The notes: generated by a model not told the origin, from the sequence alone. Shown: positions 17,301-25,692, numbered from the stretch's first letter. The stretch is DNA of 53,762 bases from JAQVSH01 sp964451605 (GCA_964451605.1 CAYVJA010000012.1:1-53762); one strand, 5' to 3'. Numbers and translations are program-made.

Positions 17301-17347
17301 GCATATACGTTGACGGCCAAAAACAGAAAGCGGTTATCGCGCGGTAA
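14345..17347 (+). CDS. Receiver-domain and PEP-synthase-like ATP-grasp fusion protein
   Basis: The 1000-residue cytoplasmic protein has no signal peptide. Residues 40-170 look like a degenerate receiver fold (VREILLITTLYDAF, then LTIIVGGSDKYYPFDSARRI). Residues 186-335 look like a second receiver with a full residue set: acidic pair Glu194-Asp195 (LLVEDSEQYY), phospho-acceptor Asp264 (CLITDMEFP), Ser298/299 and Lys317 (FINKQSE). From about 445 onward is a PPDK_N ATP-grasp domain: MGTGELGGKGRGLAFIN and AVRSSGLTEDSLGCPLSGMY, as in PEP synthase. The C-terminus has GPGRWGSRDRF and SLGSHFFHNVTSMRVGYFSV. There is no phosphohistidine swivel domain and no PEP/pyruvate TIM barrel, so it cannot be a normal PEP synthase. 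Its function is unknown. It lies upstream of surA and OstA-like genes. Confidence 0.82.
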   Translation: MTTPSAQAQANSPNSLQLLQRFLNNQNANLDILHDLMPLRVREILLITTLYDAFSIEKEGRFTQHILGAEYKQNIINMPRITGVTTIQEALQKLQSKSFDLTIIVGGSDKYYPFDSARRIKEEHPDQTIYLLLNDTTELTFFKQQNLLERLISRIFIWDGDSKVFFAMIKNREDSMNVENDTKVGLIKVILLVEDSEQYYSKYLPLLYNTIMAQTQKIVEAGADPLVSKLRQRLRPKILLALNYEDAMQIARQYQENLMCLITDMEFPVAGQLDKDAGAKLVKAVRELNPDLPTVIQSSESDQVRTAYELQSIFINKQSETLLPEIKSFINHQLGFGNIVFRDGTGQKIAQARTLEEFIKQFDTIPDESLVYHARRNHFSLWLMARGEIRAAKIIYPIKTSDFETLEDYRNQIKFIINRYRNESLTGKIIDFNENALLDETNVVRMGTGELGGKGRGLAFINTLIYNLNFSNILPGINIRTPSTSIIGTDEYDVFMEQNHMMESLRFERDDKNIKGLFLKGSLSYSLSKKLKAFVRVVTVPIAVRSSGLTEDSLGCPLSGMYATYLLPNNHPDTEVRFRQLSDAVKLVFASAWSTSIQSYLASVNRNPETEKMAVVLQDLVGRQYGNYFYPHISGTAQSHNFYPFANTSPADGCATLAVGLGKYVVEAGKAYRFSPKHPTLEGISLQQQVNNTQTRVLAIDLTNKEPDMYREGEYAGLTEIDIYDAEKHGTLKHCASVYDAENERIVPGLDKAGPRVINFANILKYNYIPLAHTLDVILDIVRESMGSAVEIEYAIDLQPDASQQASFYLLQIKPLRVDRNVADLPEGEMNREDALVRSSLAMGNGFIENIRDVVYVVPQLFDKTHTLEIAEEINQFNKQMISENRQYVLIGPGRWGSRDRFIGIPVTWPQISNAKVIVETSLPDFPLDASLGSHFFHNVTSMRVGYFSVQHNSPYDLVQWAALDTLPQTGSYTSLRHVRFASPLSIYVDGQKQKAVIAR

Positions 17348-17390
17348 CAGGCTTTTTTTTCGTAGTTTTACCACCTCATTAATAGATGCA

Positions 17391-18269
17391 ATGGGTTGCC
17401 ACAGATTACTTTTCTTGCTGCTTCTCGGACTCGTCGGTTGTGGAGAGATAGTAGAACGATTACCCTGGAACCAGAACGTCTCCAGAGAACCGGTGGCTAA
17501 AGTCTTCGACAAGTATTTGTATACCAGCGATATTTCAGAGATTGTTCCCAAAGGAATTCCGAAAGAAGACAGCGCTCAGCTGGCGAATGCCTATATCGAC
17601 ACCTGGATTACCACCCAACTTTTGCTCGACAAGGCTCAGTTAAACCTGCCTCCCGAAGAGCTGGATATCTCCCGCCAGATAGAGGCCTACCGAACCTCTC
17701 TCCTTATTTTCCGATACAAGGAACAGATGATTCGCTCGCGACTCGATACCGTTGTCTATCCTTACGAACTGGAAGCCCACTACGAAGCGCACAAAGCCGA
17801 TTTTGTACTCAGCGAGACGGTTATCCGCGGAGTTTTTGCCAAATTGCCACTGGCGGCACCCGATGTAGAAAAGATACGGGTAAAATTCGGATCAACCTCC
17901 GACCGGGATGTGGACGAAGTATCTAACTACTGTTCGCTATACGCCATCAAATATGATGATTTCGACGACTCCTGGATTACAGCCTCGCGGTTACAGGCAG
18001 AGTGGCCTATACTGCTCTCTGATCCCATGATTGCCTTTCGCTCGGTAGATGTGATTGAATACAAAGACAACAACTTTCTGTACCTGATTCACATGAAAGA
18101 GATTGTTCCCAGAGGCGATATTGCCCCCTTTGCCTCGGTAAAAGAGAAGATCCGCGATTTGATCCTCAACAAACGAAAAATGGACTTCTCTTCTCATCTG
18201 GAGAGAGAGTTGTATGAAGATGCCCTGAACAAAAAACTATTCACGATATACCAACCCGAACAAGAATGA
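17391..18269 (+). CDS. SurA-like lipoprotein (PPIase-associated chaperone domain)
   Basis: The 292-residue protein has a lipoprotein signal (MGCHRLLFLLLLGLVGCGEI, lipobox LVGC, Cys17). The mature part begins VAKVFDKYLYTSDISEIVPKG, resembling the N-terminal chaperone domain of SurA/PpiD proteins. It continues with mostly helical sequence and no clear rotamase domain. The ATG at 17391 puts the signal peptide at the N-terminus; earlier in-frame codons belong to the end of the previous gene. A near -7 box (TAGTTTTA, 17363-17370) lies just upstream. Its TGA overlaps the surA ATG, so the two are coupled. It probably helps outer-membrane protein folding from a membrane-anchored position. Confidence 0.82.
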   Translation: MGCHRLLFLLLLGLVGCGEIVERLPWNQNVSREPVAKVFDKYLYTSDISEIVPKGIPKEDSAQLANAYIDTWITTQLLLDKAQLNLPPEELDISRQIEAYRTSLLIFRYKEQMIRSRLDTVVYPYELEAHYEAHKADFVLSETVIRGVFAKLPLAAPDVEKIRVKFGSTSDRDVDEVSNYCSLYAIKYDDFDDSWITASRLQAEWPILLSDPMIAFRSVDVIEYKDNNFLYLIHMKEIVPRGDIAPFASVKEKIRDLILNKRKMDFSSHLERELYEDALNKKLFTIYQPEQE

Positions 18270-19618
18270 AAAAAGCTCTCTTAATCCTTTGGCTCTGCCT
18301 GACAGCGGGAACTGCCTCCTTTGCCCAGGGATATATTATTGACCGGATTGTTGCAACGGTTGGCAAACAGATGGTGAAACAGAGCGACATCGAGATGCAG
18401 TATCAGCAGATGCGCAGAAACAATATGGATGCCAACAGGGATATGCGATGCTATATTCTGGAACAACTGCTCATCCAGAAACTCCTGGTTACTCAGGCCG
18501 AAATAGATAGCGTGGAGGTAGAGGAAAGCAGTGTGGAGTTAATGCTGAACGAACAACTGGGCTATTACATGGACGAGTTCGGCACACGCGATAACCTGGA
18601 GAAGACCTACGGAAAAACCTACTCCGAGATTCGCGAGGAGCTGAAAGATGCAATCAAAGAACGCCGGACAGCCGACAAAATGCAACAGGAAATTACCAAA
18701 GATGTAACCATTACCCCCACTGAGGTTCGCCAGTGGTACAACAAACTCAATTCCGACAGCATTCCGGTAATCCCGGGAAAAATCTCAATAGCACAAATTG
18801 CCATGTATCCCCCTTTCGAAGAGAAGACCATCACGGAAGTTCGGGAGAAACTGCTGAGCCTTCGCAAGCGGATTCTCGATGGCGAAGCATTCAGCAGTAT
18901 GGCCATTTTCTATTCGGAAGACGGTTCGGCCTCGAATGGCGGCGAGATTGGATTTTCTCCCAAATCGAATTTAGACCCCGAATATGCCAAAGCCGCATGG
19001 GCGCTGAAACCGGGAGAGGTTTCCCGAATTGTGGAGTCGCAGTTTGGATTTCATATTATTCAGCTGATAGAGCGAAAAGGCGATCTGTGCAACACACGCC
19101 ACATTCTGCTCAAGCCTAAACCCGACGGGGAGTCGATCCGAAAAGCCACGGAACGTCTTGACTCGATAGCCCTGTTTATCCGCGCCGACACGCTGCGCTT
19201 CGAAGAGGCCGCAGCAATCTTCTCGGAAGAGAAAAACAGCCGTTACAATGGCGGTTTAATGGTAAACATGAATCGTGAAAGTGCCGACTTCGGAAGTACG
19301 TGGTTCACAGAACAAGAGTTGGATGCCGCCGACAGGAAAATGCTGGCCTCCCTGAAACCGGGTGAAATATCGGCACCCTATTCTTCGAAAGATGAAAAAG
19401 GACGCCTTATGTTCAAAATCATTCGGATAGGACAAAAAACCGAGTCGCATAAAGCCAACCCGCGCGACGACTACAACATGTTACAGGATTTGGCTCTTGC
19501 CAACAAAAAACAGCGCATCTTCTTCGAGTGGCTTCAAAACAAGGTGGCTTCAAACCACGTAAAGATTGATCCCTACTTCCAAAACTGCAACTTCGAGTTT
19601 TCCGGGTGGTTCCAATAG
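18266..19618 (+). CDS. SurA-type periplasmic peptidyl-prolyl isomerase
   Basis: The 450-residue protein has a signal peptide (MKKALLILWLCLTAGTASFAQ). A SurA N-domain follows (YIIDRIVATVGKQMVKQSDIEMQ), then two PpiC-type rotamase domains. The first covers about residues 170-270 (FYSEDGSASNGGEIGFSPKSNL, then WALKPGEVSRIVESQFGFHIIQ). The second runs from about 275 to 390 (NTRHILLKPK, then SLKPGEISAPYSS). A helical C-terminal tail closes the fold. It should chaperone outer-membrane proteins toward BamA. It overlaps the upstream lipoprotein gene by 4 bases and is followed 11 bases later by the OstA-like gene. This is a conserved Bacteroidetes arrangement. Confidence 0.92.
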   Translation: MKKALLILWLCLTAGTASFAQGYIIDRIVATVGKQMVKQSDIEMQYQQMRRNNMDANRDMRCYILEQLLIQKLLVTQAEIDSVEVEESSVELMLNEQLGYYMDEFGTRDNLEKTYGKTYSEIREELKDAIKERRTADKMQQEITKDVTITPTEVRQWYNKLNSDSIPVIPGKISIAQIAMYPPFEEKTITEVREKLLSLRKRILDGEAFSSMAIFYSEDGSASNGGEIGFSPKSNLDPEYAKAAWALKPGEVSRIVESQFGFHIIQLIERKGDLCNTRHILLKPKPDGESIRKATERLDSIALFIRADTLRFEEAAAIFSEEKNSRYNGGLMVNMNRESADFGSTWFTEQELDAADRKMLASLKPGEISAPYSSKDEKGRLMFKIIRIGQKTESHKANPRDDYNMLQDLALANKKQRIFFEWLQNKVASNHVKIDPYFQNCNFEFSGWFQ

Positions 19619-19629
19619 TCTGTTTCCGA

Positions 19630-21278
19630 ATGCCAAAGTTGATTCTCCATCTGTTTGCGACCCTATTTCTGTTATTGCCGGGTATATCCGAAGTATACGG
19701 CCAGGAACAGAGCGACTCGCTAAAACTGATTCATGCCGATGAAACGCGGATTGATAATAAACTAGATCCCGATATTGTACAGTTTCGGGGCAATGTAGTG
19801 ATGTATCACGATTCTGTAACCATGTTTTGCGACACGGCCTATTACAATGAGCGCGAACAGTGGGTGGATGCCTGGGGCAATATCCGGATTCAGCGCGATC
19901 TGGGTACAGAGAAGATGAAGGGCGACTATCTCAAATACGACGAAAAGACCCGACTGGCCGAGATATGGGGCAATGTGGAAGCCTGGAACGATCAGGCAAA
20001 ACTCACCACCGACAAGGCCTATTACAATATGCTTGACGAGGAGATTTACTACAATACCGGTGGAATACTGGTACATGGAACCGATACCCTCACCAGCCGG
20101 GAAGGCAAATTTTTTACAGTCGATGAGTATGCCTGGTTTCACGGCAATGTACGGGTGGTGAACGAAAGTTACGAAATGCTTACAGACACCCTCAACTACG
20201 ATACCAACAGTTCCATATCCGAATTCTTTGGCCCCTCTGTTCTGAGTCGGCTTGTCGAAAGAGATACCCTCCGATGTGAGGGGGGATGGTTTCATGCCCG
20301 CGATTCCATTGCATTTTTTCACACGGCTGTCGATGTCAGAACCGGCAGTTACCACCTTACTAGTGACTCTCTCTACTACAGCACACGCGATTCGAGCGGA
20401 TACGCCGTTCGAATGTGGTCTTTACCGACACCACCCAACGTATCATCGGGAAAAGCAATCTCACCCGCTTCCGACAATCGCCCGAACATCTGCTCATGAC
20501 CGACAGAGCCCTGATGATCTACTATGAAGGGGTTGATTCCTTCTTCCTGCATGCCGATACCATCCGTTCCGACATGGAAAAGCTCCGTATTGTCCGAAAA
20601 CCCTTGCAGCCCGATTCGCTGATTTCTCCGGCCCTTGTCGAAGTGGCCGACAGCCTTGCAACAGGGATGCAAAAAAGCCCCGGACTTCCCGATAGTATAG
20701 CAGATGTCAGACGACTGAATGCGTATGGCAGGGTGAAATTTTTCCGTCGTGACGTACAGGGCGCCTGTGATTCACTCACCTTCTTTTTTGGCGACTCCAT
20801 AGGGAAGATGTTCGGCAATCCCATCCTCTGGTCGGAAACACGTCAATCGAACTCCGACAGCATGCTCTTCTTTGTGAAGAACGGGAAGATAGATCGGTTC
20901 GAATTCCGGGGAAAGGCCATGGCCGTTATGCAAGACGACCCCACCTATTTTAATCAGCTCCGGGGCGAAAAGATGGAGGGCTTTTTCGACGACAGCACAC
21001 AACTAACCCGAATGGTAGTGACAGTGAATGCGTCGTCCATCTATTTCCCGAAAGACAATAACGTATTAATCGGAGGCAATCAGTTAGATTCCGACACCAT
21101 CATCATCTTCCTGAAAGATCAAAAAGCAGAGGTGATCCGATTTACTCCGGGCAACGAAGGTACCTTGCTCCCCATTCAACAGTTCTCTCCTGCGAATACC
21201 CAACTGGAGGGTTTCAAATGGTACTTCATGCAACGGCCCCGTAAACCGGAAGAGGTGTTTGAATGGTTCGAAGAGTAG
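19630..21278 (+). pseudogene. OstA-like (LptA/LptD N-domain) protein, frameshifted
   Basis: The gene has a signal peptide (MPKLILHLFATLFLLLPGISEVYGQ). Repeated beta-jellyroll units of the OstA family follow, such as VQFRGNVVMYHDSVTMFCDTAYYN, which fold like LptA and bind LPS. At about 20404-20408 the frame breaks: the sequence up to DSSGYA is in one frame and NVVFTDTTQRIIGKSNLTRF in another. The span is 1649 bases, so restoring one base gives exactly 550 codons. The sequence after the break still reads as normal family sequence to EVFEWFEE. A one-base deletion, either real or a sequencing error, is the simplest reading. It lies in the surA operon. If intact, it would act in LPS transport. Confidence 0.85.
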
Positions 21279-21299
21279 CTCTGAACAAAAAAATCTACC

Positions 21300-21521
21300 T
21301 CAATACTCCTCTTCATTAAAAAAGAAGTCGTCTTTACTGGGGTAATCGGGCCAAATGTCCTCGATACTTTCATAGACTTCACCTTCATCTTCAATCTCCT
21401 GAAGATTTTCGATGGCCTCAAGGGGTGCGCCCGAACGGATAGCAAAATCTATGAGCTCCTCTTTTGTTGCGGGCCAGGGGGCATCTTCCAGTTTTGAAGC
21501 CAGTTCAAGTGTCCAATACAT
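21300..21521 (-). CDS. DUF2795 domain protein
   Basis: The 73-residue soluble, acidic protein begins MYWTLELASKLEDAPWPATK. It contains ELIDFAIRSGAPLEAIENLQ, a helix-rich DUF2795-type core, and ends with an acidic, aromatic tail (DDFFFNEEEY). Small proteins of this exact layout are widespread in Bacteroidales. The function is unknown. It is convergent with the OstA-like gene, with 21 bases between stop codons, and lies downstream of the cobalamin adenosyltransferase gene. Confidence 0.85.
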   Translation of the reverse strand: MYWTLELASKLEDAPWPATKEELIDFAIRSGAPLEAIENLQEIEDEGEVYESIEDIWPDYPSKDDFFFNEEEY

Positions 21522-21589
21522 AATCTAAAATAAATGAGAGGTTTATTAGCTTTCGAATAATTAGCACGAAGATAGAAAAAAGTTACATA

Positions 21590-22135
21590 CTACAACTGAG
21601 GAATCCAACGAATTTCTGCTACCTCCAAAAGCTGGGCGGTTTTTCGGGAAAGCATAAAAAAATAGTCAGATAACCTGTTCAGATAAGGTAAAACCAGAGG
21701 GTCTGCCTGATAGTTTTCCATAAGACGAACAACCGATCGTTCGGCCCTGCGACAGACAGTACGGGCCACATGACAACCCGAGACGACAGGATGCCCGCAG
21801 GGGAAAACAAAATTTTTCAACGGCGGCAAATCGGCCTCAAAACTGTCGATCCGAGACTCCAGAAAAAGAATATCCTCCTCCGTAATATGGGGTAACTTCT
21901 TGTATATTCCCTCTTCCGAAGCGAGCAAAGCGGAACAAACCATCAGTCGCTCCATAATTCTGCACAAATCGTGCTTTAAGGTTTCGTCGGTGAGGATATC
22001 GTACAGCGATCCCGTAACCGCAGTTAATTCGTCGACATTTCCATAAGCCTCCAGACGAGGATGCGATTTCTCGACACGGGCCCCGCCCACCAGCGACGTG
22101 GATCCTTTGTCGCCTCCTTTTGTATATACTTTCAT
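21590..22135 (-). CDS. Cob(I)alamin adenosyltransferase, PduO type
   Basis: The 181-residue enzyme transfers the adenosyl group of ATP to cob(I)alamin, making adenosylcobalamin. The ATP-binding N-terminus KVYTKGGDKGSTSLVGG is followed by RLEAYGNVDELTA. The conserved C-terminal VCRRAERSVV and YLNRLSDYFFMLSR contain the Arg and Asp/Asn residues of the family. I chose the ATG at 22135 because the phosphate-binding loop normally starts at residues 2-8; a GTG immediately after the upstream stop would add nine odd residues. It is 27 bases downstream of the ABC ATPase gene and likely shares its transcript. Confidence 0.93.
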   Translation of the reverse strand: MKVYTKGGDKGSTSLVGGARVEKSHPRLEAYGNVDELTAVTGSLYDILTDETLKHDLCRIMERLMVCSALLASEEGIYKKLPHITEEDILFLESRIDSFEADLPPLKNFVFPCGHPVVSGCHVARTVCRRAERSVVRLMENYQADPLVLPYLNRLSDYFFMLSRKTAQLLEVAEIRWIPQL

Positions 22136-22162
22136 AGGTTCGCAATTACTATCATTTTCCAC

Positions 22163-22867
22163 TTAAAAATCGGTTCGGACAGTAGGATTGACCGTATCCG
22201 ACTCTATCTTACCATCACGCAGCCTGACAATACGATGCGCATAGTGTGCAATGTCCTCTTCATGGGTTACCAGCACAATGGTATTCCCTTTAGTGTGAAT
22301 TTCCCGGAACAAAGCCATCACCTCGACCGATGTTTTGGAGTCGAGGTTTCCGGTAGGTTCGTCGGCCAGAATCAGCGAGGGATTACCCACCAGTGCCCGC
22401 GCTACAGCCACTCGTTGCCGCTGCCCGCCCGACAACTCATTGGGTTTGTGATGAGCCCGTTCGGTAAGCCCCACATGAGCCAGAGCCCGTTCGGCCCTTT
22501 CAGTCCGCTCGGCCTTCGAAATCCCTGCATAAATCAATGGCAAAGTCACATTATCAAGTGCCGAATAGCGGGGAAGAAGATTGAATGTTTGAAACACAAA
22601 CCCAATCTCCTTATTCCGGATTCCGGCCAGACTGTCATCGTCCATAGTACTGACGTCCTGCCCGTTTAGCACATAACTTCCCGATGTAGGCGTATCGAGA
22701 CAACCAATAATATTCATCAGTGTTGACTTTCCGGAACCGGAAGGCCCCATAATGGCCACATACTCGTTTTTTTGGATTTCCAGATTCACCGACTGCAAAG
22801 CCAGTACATCGATGGTTCCTACCCGGTAATTTTTAACCAGATTTTTCAGACTGATGAGAGTTTCCAT
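22163..22867 (-). CDS. ABC transporter ATP-binding protein (LolD/MacB type)
   Basis: The 234-residue cytoplasmic ATPase has Walker A GPSGSGKST (about 41-49), Q-loop VFQTFNLLPRYS, signature LSGGQRQRVAVARAL, Walker B LILADEPTGNLD and the switch His in VLVTHEEDIA. The TSGSYVLNGQDVS region and the signature place it in the MacB/LolD/FtsE branch. These ATPases drive lipoprotein release or small-molecule export with a four-helix FtsX-like permease. No permease gene is adjacent, so the partner must be encoded elsewhere. The cobalamin adenosyltransferase follows it on the same strand. Confidence 0.93.
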   Translation of the reverse strand: METLISLKNLVKNYRVGTIDVLALQSVNLEIQKNEYVAIMGPSGSGKSTLMNIIGCLDTPTSGSYVLNGQDVSTMDDDSLAGIRNKEIGFVFQTFNLLPRYSALDNVTLPLIYAGISKAERTERAERALAHVGLTERAHHKPNELSGGQRQRVAVARALVGNPSLILADEPTGNLDSKTSVEVMALFREIHTKGNTIVLVTHEEDIAHYAHRIVRLRDGKIESDTVNPTVRTDF

Positions 22868-22947
22868 AGACAGTATACAATTAACGACGCAAGGTAACGA
22901 AAAACAACGACTATCGGCGTGGGATAAGAGCCCTGGCAGCGCATCCG

Positions 22948-23904
22948 TCAGGTAAAAGGCTCCTCCTTATCGAACGAGGGTAAATAGATTTGATGACTGG
23001 AAAGATCCTGAAAAAACCCCTTATAAAAGCCCTCGGCATAAAAGTACCCTCTGGCTGTCTCATACTCTTCGGCCGAAAGGCTTCGCATGAGAGAAGGGTA
23101 GGGCATTTCGTGTTCAGGGGGGTGATACTGAGCCATTAGCGAAATGGCAAGCGATGTGCTTATCTCACGCGCAAGCGTCTGTAACACCCCGAGGCTATTC
23201 TCCGGAAATCCCGGCAATACCAGATGGCGAACCAGAATGCCCGAAAAAGCCATCTCCTCCTCATCAAGCAACAGCGAAGAGCCCTTCTGGCGATACATTT
23301 CACGAATCGCTTCGAGTGCAATCCCGGGATAATCGGCTCTACCCGAACAGACTCTGGCCAGTTCGGGATTGCTGTATTTAAAATCGGGCAGATAGATATC
23401 AATGTAGGGGGCCAGTAACTGCAGGGAGGCTACCGAATCGTATCCGTTACTGTTGTACATCGTAATCGGTCGGACTCCCTCTCTGTGAAGCCGGGAGACA
23501 ATCTCAATAACCTGTGCCACACAGTGCGAGGGAGAGACAAATCCCAGGCGGTTCCGGGTTTGAGGGAGCAACTCTTTTATTCGGGCAACCACCTCATCTA
23601 TGTCTTTAAACGGCGAAAGGACGCGGGTCCGGTTATTACTGATGGCCTGGTTCTGGCAAAAAACACACTGCAAATTGCAGTGGGAGAAAAAGAGGTTACA
23701 TACACCCGACTCCCCTCCCAAAACCGGTTCTTCGCCCTTATGAACCACAATGGCAGCCACCGAAAGCATATCGGAGGGAGCACAATATCCGGTTCCGGGC
23801 TTTGAATGGTCGGCGCCACACCGGTGGGGACAAAGAGTACAATGAGTTTGCGGAAAAAGCATATACAAAGATAGGGAATCACTCATATACAAAGGGGGAT
23901 GCAT
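22948..23904 (-). CDS. Radical SAM protein, PflA-like (PflX/AmmeMemoRadiSam-related)
   Basis: The roughly 318-residue protein has an N-terminal cysteine set (CTLCPHRCGADHSKPGTGYC) like PflX-type proteins. The radical SAM motif CNLQCVFCQNQ (CxxxCxxC) binds the [4Fe-4S] cluster. Further family features are GEEPVLGGESGVCNLFFSHC, and later YLPDFKYSNPELA and RHLVLPGFPENS. It resembles pyruvate formate-lyase activating enzymes, but no formate-lyase gene is nearby, so the target is unknown. The start is uncertain: ATG at 23904 or at 23886 (MSDSLSLYMLF). No clear promoter was found in the 228 bases before the next gene. Confidence 0.87.
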   Translation of the reverse strand: MHPPLYMSDSLSLYMLFPQTHCTLCPHRCGADHSKPGTGYCAPSDMLSVAAIVVHKGEEPVLGGESGVCNLFFSHCNLQCVFCQNQAISNNRTRVLSPFKDIDEVVARIKELLPQTRNRLGFVSPSHCVAQVIEIVSRLHREGVRPITMYNSNGYDSVASLQLLAPYIDIYLPDFKYSNPELARVCSGRADYPGIALEAIREMYRQKGSSLLLDEEEMAFSGILVRHLVLPGFPENSLGVLQTLAREISTSLAISLMAQYHPPEHEMPYPSLMRSLSAEEYETARGYFYAEGFYKGFFQDLSSHQIYLPSFDKEEPFT

Positions 23905-24098
23905 CACTGCAACCCCCCTGATGTATCATCTTTCTTTACTGCAATTGAAAACCTGAAACTAACCTGATATGCATCTGTCGTTTCTGAGAACAAAAATGCA
24001 TGGCTTTTCTGAAAACAAATGTAGACCATTGTGCAGAAAAACGGCAATATCCAAAGTTAAAGATTGTTAAAGAGTTAATGATAATAGAGGCCGAATCG

Positions 24099-24106
24099 TA
24101 CTTTTG
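24099..24106 (+). promoter_or_regulatory. -7 box of the rprXY operon
   Basis: TACTTTTG is an exact TAnnTTTG match, 29 bases before the rprX ATG at 24136. GTTAATG about 20 bases upstream is a poor -33 box. Confidence 0.55.
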
Positions 24107-24135
24107 CATCTACATACAAGTCCTATTTCCTGCGC

Positions 24136-25692
24136 ATGAAACGCCAGCTCATCACACTGCTCATCGTCATCATCTCCTTTGCCCTTACCGGACTGATTCT
24201 GGTTCAGAGTTATTGGATTGGAAATGCCTATATCATTAAGGAACAGCAGTTTGAGCATCTGGCAGATGTAGCTATCTCTACTGTGGTCGATAAGATTCAG
24301 GAGGATGAGTTCTTCAACAGGGTGCTCGCTATCATCGACGAGAACCCGGATCTCGAAAACTTTCCCATCTCTGTGCGGAGTCGCTTGCGCGAAGACAGCA
24401 TAAAAGTTCAGGCAACCATACGGCAATTGAATGCTTCTCTTTCAGGAAATGTGCCCAAAACGGCCTTTTGGCAAAATATTGCCTCCGGCCTCTCACGATC
24501 CGAGGCAGCAGGGTTGTTTCAACTGGAGAGAGAGCTGGAGGGCGATGCCAACCTTCAGTTAAGTGTGATGCCGTCGCCCAAAAGAGACTGGGCTCTCTTA
24601 CGCCTGATTGCCCGCATCGAGCAGATAGACCTGTATCGGTCTAACCGCATTGAAGACCGGTTAAACCGCGATTCCCTGGAACGGACCATCGGAAGGGTCT
24701 TTCTGGAATCGGGCATTAATCTGCCGTTTCAATATGCCGTGGTAGCCGAAGACAGAAATGCCGTCTACAAATCGCCGGGCTTCGACAAGGATACCCATCA
24801 GAAGATGTTTTTCCGGAAACTTTTTCCACACGACCTCTCCCCCCACAAAGCCTACTACCTGAGCCTCTATTTCCCCTCGGAACGACGCTATCTTTTTGAA
24901 TCGATAGGTTTTATGGCGGTTTCCTCCACCATTCTTACCCTGATAATCATCTGTACTTTCTGGCTCACAATCTACATCATACTGCGTCAAAAGAAGATGA
25001 GCGAGATCCGTAACGATTTCGTAAACAACATGACCCACGAACTGAAGACCCCCATATCTACCATTTCGCTCGCTTCGCAGATGCTTAGCGACAAGGAGAT
25101 TCCCATGGCAAACAAGAATCTCGACCACCTGGCCTCCGTGATTGCCGACGAGAGCAAGCGACTCAGTTATCAGGTAGAGAAGGTGTTGCAAATGTCTATA
25201 TTCGATAAGGGGAAGATGAACCTCCGGCTGAAAGAGATTGATGCCAACGAATTGATAACTACAGTAGTGAGGAACACCCTCATTCAGATAAAAAACAAGA
25301 ACGGAACGATAGTCAAAAATCTCGATGCTGTGGAGGCTGTTATCCTTGCCGATGAGGTTCACTTTACCAATGTACTCTTCAACCTGCTCGACAATGGTAT
25401 CAAGTACAGCAAAGGAAGCCCCGACATTACCCTGTCGACCTCTAATCGCGACAACAACCTGGTAATTACCGTGGCCGATAAGGGAATTGGTATTCCCAAA
25501 GAACATCAGGCGCGTATCTTCGAACAATTTTACAGGGTACCTACCGGAAACGTGCACAATGTAAAAGGGTTCGGATTGGGTCTTAGCTACGTGAAGAAGA
25601 TTATAGAGGCCCACAACGGCAAAATATATCTGGAGAGCGAATTGAATAAGGGGACTACTTTCTCTATCTTTATTCCCCTGAAACGTTCATAA
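24136..25692 (+). CDS. rprX: Sensor histidine kinase (RprX-like)
   Basis: The 518-residue inner-membrane kinase has one membrane helix at about 4-24 and a second at about 258-283. Between them is a periplasmic sensor domain of about 230 residues. The cytoplasmic part has the H-box NNMTHELKTPIST (phospho-accepting His301), N-box NLLDNGIKYS, G1 box VADKGIGIPKEH and G2 box KGFGLGLSYVKKI. It is followed 29 bases later by a response regulator and resembles the Bacteroides RprX/RprY pair. The signal sensed is unknown; the name is by similarity of layout and sequence. Confidence 0.87.
   Translation: MKRQLITLLIVIISFALTGLILVQSYWIGNAYIIKEQQFEHLADVAISTVVDKIQEDEFFNRVLAIIDENPDLENFPISVRSRLREDSIKVQATIRQLNASLSGNVPKTAFWQNIASGLSRSEAAGLFQLERELEGDANLQLSVMPSPKRDWALLRLIARIEQIDLYRSNRIEDRLNRDSLERTIGRVFLESGINLPFQYAVVAEDRNAVYKSPGFDKDTHQKMFFRKLFPHDLSPHKAYYLSLYFPSERRYLFESIGFMAVSSTILTLIIICTFWLTIYIILRQKKMSEIRNDFVNNMTHELKTPISTISLASQMLSDKEIPMANKNLDHLASVIADESKRLSYQVEKVLQMSIFDKGKMNLRLKEIDANELITTVVRNTLIQIKNKNGTIVKNLDAVEAVILADEVHFTNVLFNLLDNGIKYSKGSPDITLSTSNRDNNLVITVADKGIGIPKEHQARIFEQFYRVPTGNVHNVKGFGLGLSYVKKIIEAHNGKIYLESELNKGTTFSIFIPLKRS

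Noticed and set aside
24661..25614. 317-codon minus-strand frame opposite rprX
   Set aside because: It is the reverse of the kinase domain and carries no recognisable protein features.
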